Positions 50,848-64,000 of a DNA stretch of 64,000 nt are shown here, in pieces. The notes under the pieces were generated by a model that was not told where the DNA came from, did no database searches, and was given only the letters and a program-made list of their open reading frames with translations. Source of the stretch: Allacma fusca (lineage: Eukaryota > Arthropoda > Collembola > Symphypleona > Sminthuridae); NCBI GenBank assembly GCA_947179485.1, contig OX359248.1, forward strand, positions 26,979,378-27,043,377. Reading direction: 5' to 3'. A program made the translations under genes and the position numbers. Numbering within the stretch: the first letter of the stretch is position 1; each line of letters opens with the position of its first letter.

Positions 50848-51501
50848 ATGAATTTGTTGGCCGATGAGTTGGGGCTGAGTCTGAGTTGGGGCCTTTTTCA
50901 CTGCACAGGTCTTAAAATCATTCGAAGAAAGCCAATCTTATTGAATTTTAAATTTGAAATCATGCGAACAGTCCTGAAGTATCTACAAAAATTAAATATC
51001 TTTGCTTTACAAATACTGAATATAGGCTTCCTTACTGGTTTGTGTTTTACTAAATTTGCATGAAATTAATAATGGGCTGCATGCCGCATGGCGCATGGGT
51101 CCCATAAAATTTCTTAATTAATTAATATTTGATGCAGTGCACAGTTGTCTAACCATTTTCATTGCATTTGTGAAACCATCAACTTTAATATGTAACCAAT
51201 TATTATAACTCATTTCTTATGCTTTCAGCTTGAACAATGAACAAGCAAAATAATGGCACACGAAGCAAAATCAAATTTTTAACAGGAAGCTTCTGAATCT
51301 GGAGTTTGGAATAAACAAATAAGACCTGTTGACCTAGAACTGTATCACATACCAATTACCAATATCGCATATCAGGTCAGGATCAGGAATATTTTTTATT
51401 TAGAAGATAATTGAGTATAAAACTAAATATATAGGCGTAATGGATGACATATTATTAATGTGTTTTCAATTAGAAGTGAGAACCGGAGCCAAATTTAAAC
51501 T

Positions 51502-54169
51502 ATGCTTCCAGTTGTAAAACAAAGCAAAACGCCCACAAAGGGGCAGCTAAAACGTGGTGGTCTGGTTACAATATTTAAATCTCTAACTCGGGTCAACCCA
51601 CTTGTCGATAAGGATTACATGACTGTAACTCCAAGTGAATGTAAGTAGAATTAAACCTGTCAATAAAAAGTTCGAGCAGGTTCAAAGCATTCAAAGAATG
51701 AAAATACATTTTTCGGTGGCCATGCTGAAAGGGTTTGTCTGACTCTCTATAAAAAGAACATTGATTTTTATACGGCACTGCGTAATACCAGTTTTAATAC
51801 AACATCTGACGGTTTATTCCAGATAAGATTCGATTCACAAAAGACTGGGTTGAGAAGGCTGCAAATATTCCTAAAGAATATCTGTCCGATCCAATCGAAG
51901 GAAGTGAAACAGTGATTTCGGCCCAAGACTCTGAAGAGGACAGTTTTCAAAACGACCCTATTCCTGAATCACATCACCCTGCGTTTAATCACGAAGAGTC
52001 TTCAGATGAAGAAAATGAGAGTAAAGCAGTGCCAATAAAGCACTTCCGAAAGCTACCAAAGATTCCGAAATCATTGCCATCGGAAACTGGCCCGATTGTC
52101 GTACAGCCGGTATTAGTCGGAAAATATCCTGATCATCTACGCCACTCTCCAGAAGTAGACAAGTTACTTGACCCTGTAAAACATGTAAAACAGCTTCAAC
52201 CAATAATTGTTGATCCGAAAGAAAAATCTCCCGAAAAGATTTCCTCTTCCGCATCAAAGCCCAAAATTCCTCGAAATGAGCGTTCGTCTGCATCGCAGCA
52301 GTTGTCCAACAAAGCCTTCCAACAGAAGCAGAAAAAAATAAAACATCGAAAATACAAAAATCAAGGAGGAGTAAGCAGATTAACAGTAGTCGACCAAAGC
52401 TCGATGACAAAAACAAGACCAAAGAGTAAGCTTAAACGATCCTCCAAACCGAACCGAGACAGATCTGTTGGAAATAACTCGAGATCAGCGAGAGCAGAAA
52501 TTCCACAGAAAGGACATAAACCGAAAAAATTGACAAAGGGGAAACGTTCGAGAAAGAAATTCTTGCAAATTAAATCCAGCATTTCCAAGTTTAAAGGTCC
52601 ATTGGGGAAAATGCGGAAACCCAAGGGAATACTCAACAAGGAGAAAAAACTTATTAAGAAGAAAGAGGACCCTGTGCCTGACCTTAATTTTGATTTAAGT
52701 TTCGAAGTTACTTGCAATAAGAAACGTATTTCAGGAAACGAGTATAATAGTGATAGTTACAGCTCTTCCAAAAGTGAGCTCAAGGCTCTCAATTACAATC
52801 CCGTGACGGGAAGAGAAGAGCTTGTGGTAAGATTGTACCATCACGAGTTATCTGGTGAGTTATTGTCCAAGATATTTAATATCTAAATCGGAGGTAATTG
52901 TTTTTTAATGGTCGGGTATTTACCTTCAAATCTGCCGATGTCTATTTCCAGTTTTTGGGTTCAAATCCCCCAATATTGAAAAATCGATCAGTTTCATCTT
53001 TCATTCGCATACATGGAGTCTATAGGTATCGGATTATTCGAAGATAGATGGACATCGACCGATTCGAAAATAAATATTGGCCAAGACAATAATTATGTTC
53101 GACTTTTGTTCCGATTTATGATATACATCGGCTAACTTCTAATCAAATCTTTAGCATCCGACAGTTCCAGTCCGGACGGATTAAAAGAGCGTCGGAGCGA
53201 GGGAAAGCATGCCATAAAAAAACCTAAGTCGATACTAAGGCAAACCTTATATTACGGAAAACTCCCGTCCCACCCCGCTCCTGGAAAAAAACTAACTCCG
53301 AGCCTGGACATGGCTGATAATCAAGGCGACGCGCTTCATGTTAAAGAGCAAAATGTGACTCATGTCGAAGGAAAAGATGTCTCGAAAGCGTCCTTGCACG
53401 AGTTAGAGAAACACAAAGTGCCCGAAGAATTCGAGACTCAGGAAATTCCTCGTGGTCCTTTACCTCTAGATGACATGACGGTTGAGTACGAAGATGGCTT
53501 CCGATCTCCCAAAGGCTGGACTCAAAACGACCTGTTTAGCAATGGCACATTTCCAGAAGGGAATGTTTTCCTAAAAAAGGCAAAACCTTCATTGGCCAGG
53601 AATCCCAGGTTAAATTGGAAGAATAAGCCAAAACCAGCGATTTTGTTCTTTCAGTCAAAAATCATGCCCCAGAGAAGGAACTTGGTTTTAAAATCAGTCC
53701 AGCTGACACCCTTGGAACAAAAATTACGAAGCTATTACGAAGAAAATGATACTGTAAATGATGTTAATAATTATTAATATTTAATGCCATAATATACTTA
53801 TAGGTATATATAGTTTCATTCTGATGTGGACAAGATCTTATTACAATGAGAAAAATTAGTAGTAATGGAGATGTGTCTATATATTTTTTATGATTGTAGT
53901 CAGTAGTAGTTACATCACTCTTGTAAAAGGTCTCGTGTAGTGAGAGTATACTGTATTTTTTCCAGGACGGCGAAGATGAAAAGAATAATCGCTTTGACGT
54001 GAAAATATTTTCAAGCCACGCAGGAAGCACTTTAGAATTTAAACGCCCCAAAATGAGCCAGTTGACGCTTCCATCCGAATCTCGATCCGAAGGATGTGCT
54101 GTCTCAAAACGAGAATCTGTTCTGCATCCCAACCCACCAGAAAATTCCCGGATGTCATCGGACAACTGA
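51502..54169 (+). CDS. Unrecognised large basic protein, probably nuclear
   Basis: Four exons, 51502-51640, 51823-52854, 53155-53753 and 53966-54169, join in frame (phases 1, 1, 0) with GT-AG sites into 1836 bp, giving 611 residues. The gene model rests on frame continuity. Each intron removes in-frame stops, and the last exon would be lost without splicing at ACT|GTAAAT. Residues 1-80 look folded (GGLVTIFKSLTRVNPLV, then RFTKDWVEKAANIPKEYL). Residues ~90-340 are highly basic and Ser/Pro/Lys-rich, with many KKxRK-type nuclear localisation signals. The last ~200 residues are mixed, with PLEQKLRSYYEEND and a Ser-rich tail. It has no signal peptide, membrane helix or zinc-finger pattern. A chromatin or centromere role would fit the composition, but this is a guess. 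The ATG is the first in the exon after a T-rich acceptor-like tract, so a 5'-UTR exon is possible. Confidence 0.8.
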
Positions 54170-54254
54170 AGGTGCTGCTGAGTGAGACTGTAATGCTAAA
54201 CAGCTGTACTAAACTATTGACAGTATATCAGCATGTTCAGATTCAAAGAAAGTA

Positions 54255-54260
54255 AATAAA
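54255..54260 (+). terminator. Poly(A) signal of the basic-protein gene
   Basis: AATAAA 86 bp after the stop codon. Confidence 0.6.
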
Positions 54261-57200
54261 ACGAATAGATTTCATACCTTTGCTATGTTCAACTCTTGTT
54301 TTTTTTCCTTGCGAATACTTTACTCGCAAATTGCCCATTTCAAGAAATTTCCCCCCACATTTTCCACGGGGAAACAATCTATATGATTGCCTAGCACCAC
54401 AGAAGTCTAGTATGGTTGATAAAGGTCTTCCATTATTTAACCCATATTGAACGTATCAAGAAGTACTTTTTGTTCAGCCGAATTTATTAAATTCATTTAA
54501 TTGAGCAAGTTATTTAATTTTATTTAGTACCAAATCAAAATGCTTCATTTTACTTTTTAATTGCGCTAAGTGTCTATTTAGCTTGACTGAATTTATGTAG
54601 TTGCAACTTCTTCCAGTTTTATTCAAACATTTCTCATTGACCTAGGTCAATAGTCACGGTTACAGTAATTTTTGAAACTATGTACCTGATCAGTCGTACT
54701 TTATTATGAACATGACAAATAAAAGTTGGAGGCGAGGTTTGGGATAAATTCTGCAGCGAAAGTGAGGAAAAGCATGGAGGAGTTTACATGTGTAAAGATG
54801 TTGCCTTTTGATTATGGAACATATGACAACACATTAAACAAAGCAAATTTTAAAACACATTTTATTGAAGAAAATGTTAACTGGATGTACTACGTTAGGA
54901 AAATGTTGTGTGAGGCTGACATGTTAACATAATCTGAGAGAGCTTGAGTAAAGACTAAATTAAAACAGCTTTTTGATGATAGAAAAATATTTTCAATGGC
55001 TAATAAATATTGACTTGATGAAAATACAGCAGCCTCAAAACTTCCCCCACCTACACAGTATTAAGATTCATGCAAACAGAAATAATCATTTTGAAAGTGA
55101 CTTGCAGTGGAATTCGATTAGACTAATACAAGGGCTTCGAGGAGGGATTCCATAAGCAGTGTAAACCTGAATAAAATCTTTCCTCTACATATCGTTGGCT
55201 AAATTCTAAAAAGTACCTTTCAATTAAGAAAGTAAGTTTTCAATGGAGATCCCATTTGAAAAGCACGTGTTACGAAATGAAAATGGTACCTTTTAAAAAG
55301 CCGACGATATGTATCTATCTATTGGAGCAAATTTTGAGGGAAATAAATTGTTCAAGATTTTTCATATTTGAGCTTGTGCTAATATGAAAAATTAAATTCT
55401 GCACAATTTCCTTCAAATCAACTATTATCAATAAATTTGAAAATGTTACAACGTTACTTGCAAAATAAATCTTCCAAACAATAATACAAAAACTCCACAC
55501 TTCATCTGTTTTAGACCGATTATAGTGGGATAGAAATTTCTTGCAAACAAAACTTCAGTTACACCCTTAAGGGAGTTGGTGAGGGGGGGGGTTCCAATTC
55601 TTTGTACCTGCATAAAAACTCTGGATGGGGTCTACCCTCTGTCCTCTGACAAGATTTCCCCAAATCACTGGAACGATGTAAGTAAAACTTTGCAAGCATT
55701 ATGCTCCGAGATTGCAAGCTTCGATTGTTCAAGTTGAGTTAAAATCGCACTATTAGATCTAGTAAAAGATATGTTAATAGGTAAAACTTGATTACAATAG
55801 TACAAAATAAAATTGTTTTGCTGATACTCGTGAAACGTCTAAAACCTAAGAAAGCAATAACAAAAAAAGTTGCTAAATACTATTTTAAATGTAGGTACTT
55901 ATTGGAATTTATTACGGTCCAAATAGTCAATTACCATAACCATCAAATATTTGTAATCAGTTCTCAATTGTTAACAATCACTACAATTCATTTTTGTGGA
56001 ACCCTCCCAGTAAACCATGAAAACTTGCCAACTAAATTTTGCACTTAATTGAAAGTTTTTGGGTATTTCCGCCAAGGAAAAATTGGTCTTTGCTTTGGAG
56101 TTAGAACTAGCTGAATGCTGGCAAGACTGGTTTCAATTTGGTTTCCCGATAGCAAATCTTGCCGGTCCAATACTGGGTCAGCTTTGGTTGAATTCAGTTA
56201 GATGTACCAGGGGCTGCCTCCAATTTCCTACTATGTAGCTATGCTGCTACGGATATTTTTCAAAAAGGATACAATGTTATGATAGAGCCTGAAAATAATT
56301 GTTCAAAACATTTTAGTATGCATCTAATATTAGTACAAATGTACAATGACACACATACATACGTATACTTACATTGTATGTTTTCTTTTTCACGCATCTG
56401 TTTTTTATATTGAGTATAATAAACCGAAAATAGTAACTGCATCATATTATTGGTTGAAAATAATGAAATACATTTTATAAATCTGTATGCAGTGTATGCA
56501 CCAAATAGATTTTTTCGTTAACATTTATAACATAACTCACCATTTAATTATGCAACAATGAGGAGGGCACAAATGATCATATTTCCAAGTTGCACAGGAA
56601 GTTTGTGAGGATTAATTTTACAAATGTATAAATTATAAACTAATCTAACAACTAAAAAATATCCATATAGATAGTTTATAATTAATAGGAAACCAATGCC
56701 AGTATTTTAAAATTGAGACATTCGAAAGCTCATACTATCAGCAGAATAATATTATCCATACAAATAAAAAACTTAATAACTCCCAATTCAATATTTCAAA
56801 ATAAAACAAAATACTATTTACACTTGAACACTGCACATCAACAGAAAACTCATATTGATTTCAATTTCAGTCATCATACTGCTAACAACACCATTTAATA
56901 TTTAAACATACTGCTTTTGTAAAATAAGTGGTGTCAATTATTGAGGTAGCAAAAAAATAAGACAATAAGGCTGTTTGGCTTCTAGACTCTTAAACCAGAC
57001 CGGTCAGACTGAAGCAAAAAAGGAACAAATTAAACTACATTCATACACTTAGAACAGTTTTTCATAAAATTTGATTAGTTCAAATATGTTTGACTCCTGA
57101 CCATTATCAAAAATCACAATGACGTACAAACCGGATTTTCCAAAATCATCTCTGCATGACAATAATACATGGATCTTCAATGTCTTCCATTTTTATAATT

Positions 57201-57764
57201 ATATAACACGATGGATTATAGGGGAATGACATTAATACTTGCATTTCATTATGCGGTAAGACACATGCTTCCAGAAATATTATAATTTATATCTTATTTA
57301 ATGCAACCAGAGTGTGTATAGTCATCTTATCCTTCAGCTAAATATTTGATAAGACCTACAGGTACAGTTCGTACATGTATGAAGAGCAACTTTGTCCATA
57401 ACCTGTGATAATTTTATCAGTTCCAGAGGATAAGATACACATAATCCAAGACTGAAAGATCAACTGTGATGCGAAAAATCTCAATATTTAATCAGTTCAC
57501 AGATGCACATTTCTGCTTACACATATATAAGACTGAATATGTATCTTTTTAACATTGCACTGCCTCCCATACATATGTAAGCCTTACACGGTGCTTTTAA
57601 ATATTTAAATAAGATTCACGTTGTGCATACATATGTCCGTACTGGTTAACTTACATCAGGAAAATATTTCTACAATATTTTGAATAAACATAAGTACAAC
57701 GAGGATTATTCGATTTTGCAAGTTTACATGATGCAATGGTCAGCCATTCGGTTATAGGAAGCTG
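54261..57764. other. Gene-poor region
   Basis: About 3.5 kb of AT-rich sequence. The only longer open frame with ordinary codon use is 54726-54932 (+, 68 codons), which I do not recognise and which has no supporting splice sites. A small inverted repeat lies at 55188-55312. A G homopolymer of 9-10 bases occurs near 55580. Confidence 0.4.
55188..55312. repeat. Small inverted repeat, ~125 bp
   Basis: ACATATCGTTGGCT at 55188-55201 and AGCCGACGATATGT at 55299-55312 are inverted with one mismatch. The sequence just inside also pairs partly (AAAAGTACCTTT against AAGGTACC). It could be a very short MITE or a chance hairpin. Confidence 0.35.
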
Positions 57765-57977
57765 TTAGGCGGAAGCAGGCTCAGGACGAAGCGAGGGCTG
57801 CTCAAGTAATAATTCCAAGATAGCAGCACGTCGCCAGGTCCCGGTACTACGACCCCTAAAACGTGGCAAAGTAGTCTTGCATCCCGGATTGCGTTCTTTC
57901 TTAATCTGTTGCGTACACTCCCCATGCATGGACGGCGTATCTTCCAGACATATACCCGACATGTTTATTCTCGACAC
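57765..57977 (-). CDS. Probable last exon of an unrecognised gene (partial)
   Basis: A 71-codon frame begins directly at a strong minus-strand acceptor (TTTTTACTTTCCAG) and ends at TAA. It encodes NMSGICLEDTPSMHGECTQ, then a basic segment with CKTTLPRFRG, TWRRAAILELLLEQ and a Pro/Ala-rich end. GC content and codon use are higher than in the flanks, which supports coding. The entry is in phase 0. Upstream exons must lie to the right. One segment near 58437-58490 ends in a good donor (GCGG|GTAAGT) but does not fit the phase. The family is not recognised. Confidence 0.45.
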   Translation of the reverse strand: MSRINMSGICLEDTPSMHGECTQQIKKERNPGCKTTLPRFRGRSTGTWRRAAILELLLEQPSLRPEPASA

Positions 57978-60900
57978 CTGGAAAGTAAAAAGGAGAGTAC
58001 TGTTACTTTATTACCCCATAATATTTTTAAAATGTTTAAAGATGCAATGACCCGTATTTGACATGCACTTTCAATCATGCGATGTTTTTGCACTTTTCGG
58101 ACAGGGAAAAATGAAAAATGTATTATTATTTTTACCCATATCTTATATGCCCTTAATTTCTCTTTAAAACATATGGGATGCTGTATGCAATTTGCAAATC
58201 CCTGTTAGTTGGTATAAAGTATGAGGAACCTGAGAGACTCTTCAACAAAAATATTTAACTACAACTATAAGCGACTGTTACATACATTTCTCTCCATCAT
58301 ATGATTGTGAGCAATACTGTGCACAATTAGTTTTTTTTTACTGGAAATGAAATTTACATTTTGAGCTTGCTTCTCCCAACTGAAGACATGTATGCGTGTT
58401 CATATGTTACACTGCGTGAACTTACCCGCACGACGCGGAACCGAGACGGATGTGATCATAAAACTGGTTGATTTTAACTGCTTTTCCTGCTATGTAGTAT
58501 GTTCACACACGGGAAATGTCCTTTGCAACATGAAATCGAATGTTTAGAATATAGTGCACATATGTTTTTGGGGTATCTTCATATGGGCTAGAGATGGTTC
58601 TATATAGTCATGCTGGAAGTACTTTATGATGCATTATGCACCTTCGGGCTTTTGTTCTTCAAATACGCTTCTACTCCATAAACCGAGAGAATAATGACGT
58701 GGACTTTATTTGCAATTTCAGGACTGCTTTACCCCAGCTCAATTACCTTCGGATTGGGCATATATGTTGGACTATTGCAGGGTTATAGGTGAATGTATGT
58801 ATTCAGATTGCAATGGAGTAGATTAAGTTAGTATAGTGGACTTACTTACATAAGTGCCATGAACCTCACAATCAGCCATTAAAATTGTCGTCAAGGGGTG
58901 ACTTGGGACTTCATTACAAGGCACAAAAAATATTTGGGAATAACTACCGCATGTATAGTTTCACCAGTGTTTAGCATTATGAAGTACAATATATGAGGTT
59001 TTGAATGGGAGCTGGGTCTATAAGCGGAAATTGCACCCTCATCTGGATTCAAGAACTTACCTCCCTCGTAAACTCATTCTGGGTTTCCAAACAAAAGTCT
59101 TTTCAAACTAAAACAAATCTTGCTGCACTGCATTTGGTATTTTAATGAGGGCGAGGGAGAACGAGTTTGAGTTTATTGGTCTGTTTGGTAATTAATTCGA
59201 AGCGTAATTAAAAATTCCTTGCGCTTCTCCTTTTAAGAATTACAATTATTATTATTATTGTTGCTACTTTTTTCTCCAGTAGATATAGATACGGATACTA
59301 ACACACCTTTTAATTAGCAGTAGCATCCACGAGAGATTCGCTGAATTTATAAATACATAATTATGTATGTATAGCTTCATGGATATCTTTTACTACTAGT
59401 ATTGGATGAGATGCTCATGTTCAACGTGAATTCAGGTTTCTATTGGAGTGCATGATTATATTAGTGTGATAATTATACACTCGTCGTAAATCGGTTTCAA
59501 TACTGGAAGTGAGCACATACTTAAGGGCATACACATTAAAGAATAGTTTTGCCATATGCAGAGTGCGGAGGACTTGTAATAAAAGTAAAAAAACGTCCCT
59601 GTAGAAGTCATAAAATCGTTATTGCAGCCTGCGTCGGCCGGAATGGAACATTTTTTTAAACCCATAGGAGTTTACAATCCGCTCGCTTTTCACATATCCT
59701 AATCCAGAGTTTGCAGAAAATTTTCAAGTAGGTAAGAATAATATAACATGGTTTTTTCGCCTACTTGACCACGTCACTTGTATGTATATATGAGCCAAGG
59801 TAAGTAAAATATGCATCCATAAAAAAAATAAAACGCATGCTTAACCAAAATAAGGACAAATCGTAACTGGAGATGGGGATTCATACATACGGCTGGTTCT
59901 GGTTCTGGGCAATAATTACGAAACGTCATGTTTTTACAACGTCTGGCTCTATTCTCTCTCCCTGTGAAAAGTAGTTAATTTCTCATAATCAGCAGTTTGG
60001 CGAAGGATTGTACAGTTCTATGGCAAGTAAATTTGCAACTTTTATTTCCTTTAATGACCATCTTATTACGAAGAACTGACGATTAACCATTCTCGTCAAG
60101 TTTGCAAATCAGATAAGTACTCAAATTCTGCAACGTAATGTCCTAGGGGTGGAAAAAGTTGCAGTCTTTCTCCATGTTTCTCTCCATATTTGATGTGTTT
60201 TAAAACAGCAGACTTTGCAGCCTGATGAAATCAATAAAGTTCCAAATGTCACAGAAGTTTTAGGTGAGGTCAAGCTGACTAAGATTACCCACCATGTCAT
60301 ATAAGTTTGAGGAAGATTCGTATGTGCTCAAGTTCTATGCACACGTTAACATTTAAATTCATCCATCCATGCATACATTGTGGGCTACACCAGCAAAAAA
60401 TTTTGCAACCAAAAAGAAGTGCAGTCGTTGCAAAAAGATAAGACTGGATAAAGTCTAGTCGGTTGATTCTCTTACAGTCAAACACAGATAACCAGTCCAT
60501 AGAGCATGGGATTATGTCATATAGTGTAAAACAACCACCTGGAGCCTGAACGTGACTTATCTAAGCTTCAAGTGCTCCTTTGCCAGTATTACAATAACTC
60601 TTGAATTTGAGGGAAAAGCATGGTTCAAGATTTTTTCAGAGAGGAAGATATCATATTAATGAGATAAGTATGAATGCACATACATGCATACATCCGTACA
60701 CACGGAATACACTTACTATTTTTAGGTGGATAAATTAAACATGTGGTTGAACGGTTTCTTATCGAAAAAGTCTATGATGTAACTTGTGTATGCTTATATG
60801 CATGTATGTATGTACCGTACAAAAATCAGTCATGTTTAACTGAAGCGCAATGGTGCAGATGGTTGCATCTCATAAACTAGTACGTTGATTGCTCAAGTTG

Positions 60901-63900
60901 ATGTTTGTTATTGCTAATTTTGTTGACTTAGGCTGTACTCACATGAGATTCTCATCCCTAAGATAACCCATTTCGTGACTCATACATGCTCAAACCTTCT
61001 ACGGACTTAACTTGAAAGACGATAATGGAAATGTGTACTAGAGAAAAATTCCTATGTGATTTTAGCCTCAGTCGCAATGAAACACTGGTTGTCGAAATCA
61101 CTTGTATTGTAATTAAATAATCCATAAAAAATATATTAAAACTACCTTCTGACAGCTTTAAATTATATGAAGTTCACAGTATGCAATTTAGATCAGAGTG
61201 AATCACGTAAGTGATGCATATGAATCCTGATTTTTACTGAGGTGTGTGCATTGGCCGAGCAGAATCATATTTAATGAGATATAAATGAATAGAATCCTAC
61301 AAAAATACGTCGGTTTTGATCCTCTATGAATTCTATCTTATACTTAAGTTGAAATTACAAAAATGATTTTGATTACCTGCACGATGAAAGAACCTGTTGA
61401 TGAAAGTCAGCCAACCGTTTAAACTTTCTCAAAACTTTTCCTGTATGTTTGTCGTATGTATTCCTTGGTTTTTGAAAGGGATTCTCGGTACTTCCAATCC
61501 TTGCAGTGGATGAGTGTGTCTAGTGTCTATGGCGTCCAGTAGCGGGCAAAAGTATAACAAAATCAGACTGTATAGTGCAAATCCTGCTCCGTTTAAGAGA
61601 ATGATCAACTGCTAATATGAACTTGGCAAGGCTCAAAAGAAGACTGGGCAGGATTCTAGAAACTTTCAGGTTTTATTAGTATAAAAACCATGTTCAGGCC
61701 GCTGGAGTGACCTGACAAATTGCATGGCATTTTTGCAATACAATGTAGCACTTTGTGGAGAGAGACACTGGGGATACTAATATGTGTTCATTTATTGAGA
61801 GTGTACAAAGAAGATTTTCCATGATGAATGTGATAGAGGAGCATTATCTCTCGCATGTTTTTCTACTCGACAAGGAGAAGTTATCGCGGTTGTCCACATT
61901 TCCGCTGTATTTTTTCGCAAAAATGAACAGTTTGCAAATTTCCGACAATTACTGGATGGTGGAGTGATGGTAAATGAGTAAAGTCAGCAATTAATTCCAC
62001 AAGTTATTTTGCTGCTCTTTGAAACGAGACTCAAGAAGAATTTTTCTAACTTGATAAGTGATCACATTTTTTTTAAATTAAGTGGGTCAAATGCGTCAAC
62101 GAGGGAGTAAAGTATTACACGACTGTGGTGAATAGTACAAGAAAAACAAGAAGAGACAATGATAGATGTTCTTTTACAATCAGAGCTACACTGTATTCAG
62201 TTTTTATGGCATCGTTCTGAAAAACCGAGAGGCCAATTTATATAGAATTTTCATTTAATTTTTTTTTGCTAATATCTACTGTATAATTTGTTACATTATT
62301 ATTAACATTTAATTTCATACCTTTCTCGAAATGTGAGTCTCCTAGAGAAGGATCTTGCTTTCAAACCAGTCTCCTTTATGCACACTTCTGTAAAGAGCTA
62401 AAGGTTCTGAAAAATTGAATTCTTATCTACGAAAGGATCGTTTTTGTTGCATTAAAGTTTTTGTAACAATTAAAGTATATGAGTGCACACACATAAATAC
62501 GTGCTCAAATTGAAGACTACAAAAAACTGCAAACTAAACTCACACACAAATATACTTATACATACGTCTGCAAATAATCTGAATTAATGCTCTGAATATT
62601 TACCCAGCACACCATTAGCAATTCCAGAATTTTTTAATTAATTGTACAGCAGTTGCTGCCTTTGGGGAAAATGCACATGCACAGTATATCTGCCGATAAA
62701 GGGAATGCTAATAAGCAACAATCATTTTTATTAATCTTGCTCTCATAATCAGCCAGCTCTTATTAATCTTGTTTTAAAGCAAGCTTGCCGTAACCTGCAA
62801 TTATTAAAAATACCTAAGATCCCGATAATTAGAATCCTTTACAAATTACAAGAATAATTATCTTTGTAGTCGTACAGTAGTCTATACACCATAAAAAATT
62901 TCTCTGCTTTGTTTTTAGCTAACCTTACACTTTTACTAACATTTGACGCAACCATTCCAATAATATCCTGTATTTTACATACAGTAGTAATAATGGGGCG
63001 TGCGGCGTTAATTTAATTTTCAATCGCTCCTACCTGTCCATTAAATAAAATTGCTGTAAAAATTATTGTAAGTAAAAATCTCAAAAACTTTATATTCATA
63101 AACTCAATTTCCCTTGCTAACACTCTATTGAAGCCCCTTTTTGGACACATTATGTTAAGTTAACATTCACAAGTACTTAAAATGAATGGTAGAGATTAAA
63201 ATACAATAATACATTTTACACTGCTTAGAATTATAATATTAAAGGCTAGGGATTGCATTTCTGAACTTTTGATACCTATCCACTGTAAAGACTTCACTGG
63301 AAATGAATACCTTGCAAATAAACAATTTCTGCGCACACCTATTTAGTACAATACTACAAGTGCGACACAAGACAGTGTATTACTCAGCAACTACCATTGA
63401 TATAACTAATTTTCGTTGTGGTTGTGTTTTGTGTTCATTATATGGACCCGTCTATGTAATAATCTTCTTGCTTGATTGTTTATGAACTCTCCGGAGTTTC
63501 CTTACACCATCTCTTCCTACAAATTATTGCAACTAATTAATCATATCATTTTCGGCTTCGACATAAAAAAGGGGTAATTCATCTCCAGAATAATTATTAT
63601 TGTCATTTTGAATTTTTTAAATTACTTTTATTCATTTAAACACTAGAATCCCCTAAGCTCTTCTAGGAACTAGCTTTTGTTGAAGTGAATGAACTTAAGT
63701 CCGTCCATCGTAAGAATAATTAGAACTATATTTTTTAGAGAACTGCAGTAACTTACTGTCGAAATATTTACAAAAGATCTATTCGACTACTGGGTTTAAT
63801 TTTGTAACAGAATTTATTAAAAACTCCTTTGAAGAAAGAGGAGAGGGAGATGCTTCAAAGAGGAAATAGCGTTGGCGTTAGATGCCGATGGGATTTACAG

Positions 63901-64000
63901 AATAGCCCGGGGAATTCAATCCTTATTGTCAAACGTCGATTGGATTATAGGGAACGACATTATCTGTGTAGTAGGATTATTAGGTAATTAAGTTAGGTAT
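57978..64000. other. Gene-poor region at right edge
   Basis: About 6 kb of AT-rich sequence with only short open frames. If the exon at 57765-57977 is real, this is probably an intron of its gene. Donor-like GTAAGT sites on the minus strand occur near 58435 and 59058, without convincing exons. No RNA gene or transposon with clear ends was seen. Confidence 0.4.

Noticed and set aside
51985-52717. Two minus-strand frames of 145 and 118 codons
   Set aside because: They are antisense shadows of exon 2 of the basic-protein gene. Their Leu/Phe/Ser-rich sequence comes from Lys/Glu/Arg codons on the other strand.
54726-54932. 68-codon plus-strand frame
   Set aside because: Its codon use is plausible, but it has no recognised family, promoter or splice context. 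It may be an old transposon fragment.

Overview
This window is animal nuclear DNA, most likely from an arthropod. It is AT-rich. Genes are split by GT-AG introns, several have AATAAA polyadenylation signals, and microsatellites and degenerate DNA transposons are common. There is no operon or Shine-Dalgarno structure. Eight genes are recognisable by family: Smaug/SAMD4 (5' part), TMEM107, Mpv17, Clp1, LC8 dynein light chain, NDUFAF7, a short membrane-anchored glucosidase II beta-like protein, and Ubc9. The LC8 and Ubc9 proteins are highly conserved and look like those of insects and other pancrustaceans. I cannot name the species.

Layout, left to right. Positions 1-2.2 kb hold the first coding exons of smaug on the minus strand, and the gene runs off the left edge. 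Positions 2.2-14.5 kb carry no recognisable coding sequence; this is probably a very long smaug 5'-UTR intron rich in CA, GA and TA microsatellites, with two small candidate leader exons near 13.9 and 14.5 kb. TMEM107 (three exons, minus) lies at 16.2-17.3 kb. A cluster of three unrecognised minus-strand coding units lies at 18.6-23.2 kb: a single-pass membrane protein, a Thr/Pro- and His/Lys-rich protein with a furin-like site, and a secreted protein with a signal peptide.

Positions 26.0-41.6 kb form a compact housekeeping block: Mpv17 (+), Clp1 (-), LC8 (+), NDUFAF7 (-), glucosidase II beta-like (-) and Ubc9 (-). Mpv17/Clp1 and LC8/NDUFAF7 converge, with candidate poly(A) signals of the two strands only about 50-90 bp apart. 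Positions 42.3-51 kb are a transposon and repeat island. It holds an intact-ended hAT relic with a perfect 8-bp target duplication, two nested tandem MITE-like units, a GGGTCGGGT-type inverted-repeat element, copies of a dispersed repeat, a roughly 280-bp tandem array, and a foldback element built from 156-bp repeats. A four-exon gene for an unrecognised, very basic 611-residue protein lies at 51.5-54.2 kb (+). Positions 54.3-64 kb are nearly gene-free apart from one probable last exon at 57.8 kb (-).

The genes do not form a pathway. They cover mRNA translational control (Smaug), the ciliary transition zone (TMEM107), mitochondrial function (Mpv17, NDUFAF7), RNA 3'-end and tRNA processing (Clp1), motor-complex hub function (LC8), ER glycoprotein quality control (glucosidase II beta-like) and SUMO conjugation (Ubc9). 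I found no convincing new multi-gene system. The most unusual items are the orphan secreted/membrane cluster, the foldback element and the orphan basic protein.
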